From NCBI RefSeq assembly GCF_028640845.1, contig NC_080540.1, forward strand, positions 164,505,252-164,569,251: a stretch of DNA of 64,000 bases, given 5' to 3'. Origin of the DNA: Ahaetulla prasina. Taxonomy: Eukaryota > Chordata > Lepidosauria > Squamata > Colubridae. The position numbers and the translations under genes were made by a program. A model generated the notes under the pieces. The model saw only the letters and a program-made list of their open reading frames with translations. It ran no database searches and was not told where the DNA came from. Shown piece after piece: positions 58,481 through 64,000 of the stretch; position 1 is the stretch's first letter; every line of letters starts with the position of its first letter.

Positions 58481-59240
58481 TTGGGCTGGATCTGGCTGAA
58501 AAAGATTCAAATTTTTTTTTTGACAGCAGCTGGATATGACTGCAGACTTATTCTTGACTGCAAACCAAAATAATAAGAATTTTTTTTTTTTTTTACAAAG
58601 GTAGTAAGAAGTCACATAAAATTACAGTCAAGCTCTACAGAACTCCCTGCTTGGAGAATTCTTCCTTTCTCATTTCCTGCTCATCTGCTGCAGGACGCAA
58701 TCCTGTGGAGGAGTAGCCAGCTGGCTCCCTCATCTCTTCAACACCAGTAGCTGCCTGATGTGGAGGAACCGTGTTAAGCAGGGATGGAGATAAGAGGCCT
58801 GCCACACTCTTGGAGGCTGTTGGATTCTTGGCCTCCCCCATATTCCTATTCCAGCCAAGGAAACCAAGCGCAACTCCAGAGGACAGCTGTGAAAAGGTCT
58901 CCTTGCTTGTGCTAAAAGCCTCGGGACAATGAGCCGGAGAAGGGAATGCAAGGAAGTTTGGTGGATGGATATCTTGGGGATTGTCTACACTACTAAAGTT
59001 GTTTTGTTTTGTTTTGTTTTTTGCCCAGTGCTTGTTTACAGTTTTGTACTAACACTGAGCCTGTCAATAGCAAATTTAGCTAGAAAAAACCATGACCGGC
59101 ATCAAAAGAAAAACCCAGGCACCTATCAACAGATGCAATTTAGTGATAGATAATTCAGAACACATGCAATCAGGTTTTATTTAGCCAAAACAGGACATAG
59201 TGGTATGCCCAGCTGACAAAAAAGACACTGCCCCCAAATG
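58481..59240. other. Unannotated sequence
   Basis: The minus-strand open frames at 58635-58951 show no known domain. Otherwise nothing was recognised. Confidence 0.4.
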
Positions 59241-59261
59241 AGAAAGTGAGAAAGTGTCACA

Positions 59262-59416
59262 TAACGCTGGTTGCCAAGTGCCTTAATTTTAACCACATGA
59301 CCATGGGTATGCTGCGGTGGTCATAAGTATGAGGATCAGACTCATAAGTCACTTTTTTCAGTGCCATTGTAACTTCAAACAGTCACTAAACAAATGGTTA
59401 TGTTGAGAAATACCTG
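59262..59416 (-). mobile_element. Mariner-like MITE fragment
   Basis: TTGCCAAGTG through AAGTCACTTTTTTCAGTGCC and TACCTG-TA is the 5' portion of the family in reverse. The other end is missing. Confidence 0.8.
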
Positions 59417-59979
59417 TACAGTACACTTCTTTTGTTGTATTTTTTCTTTTTTCTTGCGTCCCCATTCTCACCTCCCAACCCATTCCATGTTTGTTTGTAT
59501 CCCTTAGGATAAACACTTGCCTTTACTGTTTTGTTTACATTCTTCACTTTTGTTGCCTCCTGCCCTTCTTCCCTCCATCTCTAGTCACCCTTTCCTATGG
59601 TTCAGGGGCAAAATGCTTAAAACCTGGAACCTAGCTCAGCTTGGCAGCTGGAGTTCACGATGCCCAATATGCCAACAGAGAAGGCAAAAATTAGTTTCTC
59701 TCAGACTCACAATTCTCTGCCACACCATGGTCTGCTTATAAATGCTCTGAATCCCATTACGAAATGTAGCAGAAAGATGTGATCTCTGCATCCCCAAAAA
59801 CCCTGGGTGCAGCTCAAAAAACCTCCCAAATTTCCTATACATTTTATTGTGAAAGAAGGGGAGAAATGCTTATCACAAGCCTCAAGATCAATTTTATTAA
59901 ATACATTTAAAATCAAATGTAATCTTAATCCTGGCCCCACGTATTACTTTTAAAAATATAGCCTACAGCCTGCTGCTAT

Positions 59980-60272
59980 CCTGTTTCCCTGAAAATAAGA
60001 CCTCCCTGGATAATAAGCCCAATCGGGCTTTTGAACGTATGCGCTCAAATAAGCCTTCCCCGAAAATATTTAAATGCATGCGCAGCCGGTCCCCGCCATT
60101 TCCTCTGGTTAGGGTTAGGGAGACAGAGCTAGAAATCAGGTAAGATGACAAGAGGAGCCCTGTCTTGCTCCATGCGCCCCAAAATAATAAGACCTCCTCG
60201 AAAATAAGGCCAAGCACTTATTTCAGGGTTCAAAAAAATATAAGACAGGGTTTTATTTTCAGGGAAACACAG
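59980..60272. mobile_element. Tc1/mariner-like MITE (GTTTCCCC family)
   Basis: Ends CCTGTTTCCCTGAAAATAAG and TTTTATTTTCAGGGAAACACAG, flanked by TA. Confidence 0.88.
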
Positions 60273-60274
60273 TA

Positions 60275-61198
60275 AATGCCATCTACCATTATACTACTCG
60301 AATGTAAGGATTTGCCAGGCCAGGCAAGATTTTTTGACCAATTCTAACCTAATATTGCCTCCAGTAATTTTCCAGAATTTCAGACAGAAGTGTGGGCGAA
60401 ACCTTGCTCTTCTTTTACTTCCTGATCTCACTCTTAGAAGCAAAGATGTGAAGAACTGGAACAGGGCTAACCCTGGGTGTACAACAAGGTCTCAGTCACT
60501 GAGCAATATCAGATTATATTGGGTGGATATTTCAATTGCCTTTTTGGAACCTGGACTCTGGTCCAAGGCAGACCACATTTGGCTCCATGGAGTATTTAAA
60601 GAGCCAGTGCAAACAATATAAAGGGATTTGTGAAAACTGTTCTTTTTAAGAAAGGATGTCACATTTGAAATTGTTTTGCTTTAAGAGATAAGGAAACCTT
60701 CCCCACCCCCACCCCACCTCCCCAATCATGCTTCTGTTGTGGTGAGGCCTCATTTTTCCAATGTTTTAGATGGCAATCTGGTGCTGCAGATTAAATACAA
60801 TACTTTTGCCAGTTGCATTTCTCTGTGTCAAATTACGGTGACCGATACAAAAATACTTATTGGCTGGTGCCCATGCAGTCACTAATGTCAAGGCATACAC
60901 GTTTTCAATCCAAGACATCTTGCTAAAGTTTATATTTCTTCAAATGCTTATTTTGGTTAGCTCTTTCCCAAAATGAGCACTTTCCCATTATTACCAAATG
61001 AGCTCATGTACTGACAAGAATTAATCTCAATAATTATAAGAGTGTCAATCCCTTCTCCTCCATAATATTTTATCCTTTTCAGAACAATTCTTAGATTTAT
61101 TGTTGAGATACTCTAATTCTCCAGGGTTAAGAGAATTAGCATATCTTTTCCCTTCTATTCTTAGGGAAAAAAACAGACCTAGTTTTCATTTCTGCTCC
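60275..61198. other. Unannotated AT-rich sequence
   Basis: No exon or repeat was recognised. Confidence 0.4.
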
Positions 61199-61204
61199 AT
61201 CTAG

Positions 61205-61421
61205 TATCAAACTCAAGGCCTGTGGGCCGCATAAACTGGCCTGCTGGCCTGCCCTGGAAATAGCGAAGAACCGGCCTGCGGTGTCTGCCAGTGAAAATGG
61301 AGTTTTGTTTTTGTTGGCAGAGGGCTGCAGGAGGCCATTGTGGCCGAAAACGGACCCCGGGAGGGCCATTTGCATGCTATTGACCTGATGTGGTCTCAAT
61401 GAAATCGAGTTTGACACCCCG
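61205..61421. mobile_element. hAT-type element, family B, eroded
   Basis: TATCAAACTCAAGGCCTGTGG at the left and GAAATCGAGTTTGACACCCC at the right match family B at 2533. The left terminal bases are lost; an ATCTAG string flanks both sides. Confidence 0.75.
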
Positions 61422-61466
61422 ATCTAGAAAGATTCTACCCAGTCTCTAATAGCAACACACGAGAAG

Positions 61467-61602
61467 CAGTGGTGGGATTCAGTCAGTTCGCACCACTTCG
61501 GGAGAACTGGTTGTTAACTTTCTGGCAGTTTGGCAAACTGGTTGTTGGAAGAAATCATTAGGGCAGAGAACCGGTTATTAAATTACTTGAATCCCACCAC
61601 TG
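61467..61602. mobile_element. hAT-type non-autonomous element, family E (short)
   Basis: 136 bp, ends CAGTGGTGGGATTCAGTCAG and TTGAATCCCACCACTG, exact 8-bp duplications ACGAGAAG (61459-61466, 61603-61610). Confidence 0.95.
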
Positions 61603-61647
61603 ACGAGAAGTGATACTAATAAACTAGCAATACATAAAGGAACTGGT

Positions 61648-61874
61648 CAGTGGTGGGTTTCAAATTTTTTTACTACCGGTTCTGTGGTGTGGCTTGGTGG
61701 CAGGGAAAAGATACTGTAAAATCTGCATTCCCTCCCAATCAGCTGGGACTCGGGAGACAGAGAATAGATGGGGACGGGGCCAGTCAGAATTTTTACTACC
61801 GGTTCTCTGAACTACTCAAAATTTCCGCTACCAGTTCTCCAGAACTGGTTGGAACCTGCTAAAACCCACCTCTG
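61648..61874 (+). mobile_element. hAT-type element, family C
   Basis: 227 bp, ends CAGTGGTGGGTTTCA and AAACCCACCTCTG, exact 8-bp duplications GAACTGGT (61640-61647, 61875-61882). Confidence 0.95.
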
Positions 61875-61891
61875 GAACTGGTACTCTAGAG

Positions 61892-62014
61892 CAGGGGTCT
61901 CCAACCTTGGTCCCTTTAAGACTTGCGGACTTCAACTCCCAGAGCAAATCTGGCTGAGGGCCTCTGGGAGTTTAAGTCCACAAGTCTTAAAGGGACCAAG
62001 GTTGGAGACCCCTG
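61892..62014. mobile_element. Palindromic hAT miniature, family P
   Basis: 123-bp hairpin with exact 8-bp duplications CTCTAGAG (61884-61891, 62015-62022). Confidence 0.95.
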
Positions 62015-62022
62015 CTCTAGAG

Positions 62023-62770
62023 CCTCTTTCCATTACAAAACATCCAAGAGGAAGAAACCGCTATGCAGCAAATATAGAGACTTAGTCTCAGTATTCTTCC
62101 ATTCAATCTTTTAATTTAAACTCTTCTGCCAAATGTGTCTTATTCCTCTTCGCCAGGATGCTGCTTTTTAAAACAATTGGAATTGAACTTACTGGTTTTA
62201 AGACTGATCGAAGTATGAGAAGACAAGCAGAAGAAGAATTAATAGGAGAAAAGGTGGAGGGAGTTTAAGAAAAATGTAGTTTTTATTCTGAACTTACTGT
62301 CATTTCTTTCCCACAGCCCCCTGTGAAGATGGCAAAACATTTCACCAAACTCCACACGATCCTCATTTCACCCCATTCTTTTTTTGCAGCTCCCAAAGTA
62401 TCACAATGGCTGAATACTGCCATAAAATTCTTCTGAACTGCAGTTTTCAGCCACTTGTCTTCCATGCATAAACCAGCTGGAAATGAAACCAGCCTAAGAA
62501 ATCCTTCTCTAAACCCCTTCCTTTGCTTTGGCCACAATGATAGCCTGATCTTCTGACCAGCGTGTTTACCAAATAGGCCAACTAGTGGATTATCCTGTTT
62601 CTTTATCCCTTCTGAGTGGGAAGACAAGGCAAGACAATTCAGTTTTACCATTTTTTCTGAGACATGGGCTACAAGGGGAAAGTGGCAGAATTTTTTCTCA
62701 ATTTCCACTAGTCAGAAAAGTCAAGTGAGGGAGAAGTATCCATGATTGGCCATTGTTCCACCAATGAACT
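62023..62770. other. Unannotated sequence
   Basis: The minus-strand open frame 62283-62708 has no recognised domain or splice context. Confidence 0.4.
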
Positions 62771-62779
62771 TCACAAAAA

Positions 62780-62906
62780 CAAAAGAAAAAAAGAAGGGGA
62801 GGGGAGGGGAGAGAAGAGGAGAGTGGGGGAGAGGAGAACGGGAAGTGGAAACGGAAGGGGGAGGAAAAAAAGAAAAGGAAAGGAAAGGAAAGGAAAGAAA
62901 AGAAAT
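62780..62906. repeat. Polypurine low-complexity tract
   Basis: About 125 bp almost entirely A and G, with GGGGA and GGAAA units. Confidence 0.95.
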
Positions 62907-63149
62907 ACTAGAAGGTCCAGTTGAACTTGTAAAAATAAAATGCCTATGGAGAGAAGAGACCCAGCAGCTGGAGAGGCTGCAGTAGCCAGGTAGGATTGGG
63001 TGGGGTGAGGTGGGGGGTTGCTTACAAGGAATTGAAAAATAGCATGCAAACCAAACAGCATAGCTTGAACCAGCACAAGAGAGAAAAACACTTTTTTGAC
63101 TCACTGCCAGAAAACATGGGTGGAAGTTGTGTTAGCTGCTGGGAGTTGA

Positions 63150-63230
63150 GATGATGTAGAAATAGTAGGTGACGCGTGAAGGTGACACATGAAATAAGTA
63201 GAAATAGTAGGTGATGCATGAAACAAGGTG
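63150..63230. repeat. Imperfect tandem duplication, about 40 bp
   Basis: GTAGAAATAGTAGGTGACGC and GTAGAAATAGTAGGTGATGC start two adjacent copies, each followed by GTGAA/ATGAA strings. Confidence 0.8.
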
Positions 63231-63315
63231 GAAGTGTGGATCTGCTGCAGAGTTGATCTTCATTAAAAATAGGCAACACATGAAAACTATATCCCAACCT
63301 TAAAATGGGTTTAAT

Positions 63316-63609
63316 CAGAAGTAGATTTCAGCAGGTTCGGACCAGTTTTGGAGAACCTGTGGCGGAAATTTTAAGTAGTTCAGAGAACCAGTAGTAAAAA
63401 TTCTGACTGGCTCCACTCTCATCTATTCTCTGCCTCCCAAGTCCCAGCTGATCGGGAGGAAATGGGGATTTTGCAGTAACCTTCCCCTGGAGTGGGGAGG
63501 GAATGGAGATTTTACAGTATCCTTCCCCTGCCACGTCCACCAAGCCATGCCACGCCCACTAAGCCACACCCACAGAACCGGTAGTAAAAAAAATTGAAAT
63601 CTACCACTG
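63316..63609 (-). mobile_element. hAT-type element, family C (long form)
   Basis: 294 bp, ends CAGAAGTAGATTTCAGCAGG and TTGAAATCTACCACTG, exact 8-bp duplications GGTTTAAT (63308-63315, 63610-63617). Confidence 0.95.
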
Positions 63610-63617
63610 GGTTTAAT

Positions 63618-64000
63618 AGTTTGCGAAGCAAAGAAAACCATTCCAATCTATACTTCCTCCACAAAGAAAAATGGGGAAAATCTAGCCTCAACTTCTCTGT
63701 GTAATTGCTGAATCTACTGAGGTTCTTGAACTGTCCCCCAATAAGGTCCTTGGTTGGTCCTTGACCACCTAGAAGTCCACCCAAGTTCAAGAGCTGGGTT
63801 GAAGTCAACCCAGCTCTGGGTGCTATCAGAGCAGCACTTTGAGGGGAAAGTGTGAAGCATCTGTTCCTTCTCACTATTATAAGTGTTTTGTCATGGAAGG
63901 ATGAATGTAAATCTAAAGTTACATGCAGTATATAGCTCTACTCCCAAAGATTTCCCCATTGCTCCAGGAAAACTATATCCTAACCTTAAAATGGGTTAAA
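63618..64000. other. Unannotated sequence ending in a direct repeat
   Basis: The last 31 bases (AAAACTATATCC-TAACCTTAAAATGGGTT) repeat 63283-63312 with one change. Nothing else was recognised. Confidence 0.6.

Noticed and set aside
62283..62708. 141-codon minus-strand open frame
   Set aside because: No recognised domain, no promoter or splice signals, and no support beyond the lack of stops.
1..64000. CRISPR arrays, operons or prophage
   Set aside because: The repeats are dispersed eukaryotic transposons and microsatellites; no regularly spaced repeat-spacer array or bacterial gene was seen.

Overview
This window is vertebrate nuclear DNA, almost certainly from a snake and probably an advanced (colubroid) one. 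The basis is its repeats: CR1-type LINE 3' ends that run straight into AATAG/ATAG microsatellites, tRNA-derived squamate SINEs, truncated and near full-length L1, Penelope-like elements, and many short hAT and Tc1/mariner-like non-autonomous transposons. There are no bacterial-style operons. The species cannot be named from the sequence.

Only one host gene part is recognised: the first coding exon of the gamma-2 isoform of retinoic acid receptor gamma (RARG). It is on the minus strand at 27180-27330 and lies in a CpG-rich promoter and leader region (about 26650-28170). Its 50 residues match the length and both ends of the known RARG2 A2 region, and it stops at a phase-1 splice donor. The rest of the gene would lie to the left. 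No other RAR exon (DNA-binding fingers, ligand-binding domain) was recognised in 1-27179, and the alternative gamma-1 first exon was not recognised to the right. The window is therefore best read as a RARG2 promoter and first exon with more than 27 kb of intron on one side and upstream or intronic DNA on the other.

Layout. 1-12 kb: hAT miniatures, CR1 tails, a 5'-truncated L1 and mariner-like elements around a GC-richer single-copy stretch (11.2-12.2 kb). 12-25 kb: SINEs, CR1/Rex1-like LINE, hAT copies and a possible LTR. 25.3-28.2 kb: CR1 fragment, a 100-bp GAAA tract, then the CpG island and RARG2 exon. 28.6-49 kb: nested LINEs (CR1 broken by an L2-like element; L2-like broken by a hAT), palindromic hAT miniatures, a GC-rich single-copy block (34.8-36.4 kb) and further repeats. 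49.7-57.4 kb: a Penelope-like element cluster with hammerhead-ribozyme-like motifs and a GIY-YIG-type coding fragment, split by a 5.6-kb L1. 57.4-64 kb: a solo LTR and more hAT and mariner-like copies.

Many transposons here have exact target-site duplications (8 bp for hAT, TA for mariner-like, 5 bp for the LTR, 13-18 bp for L1). These fix their boundaries directly from the sequence and give the order of nesting.
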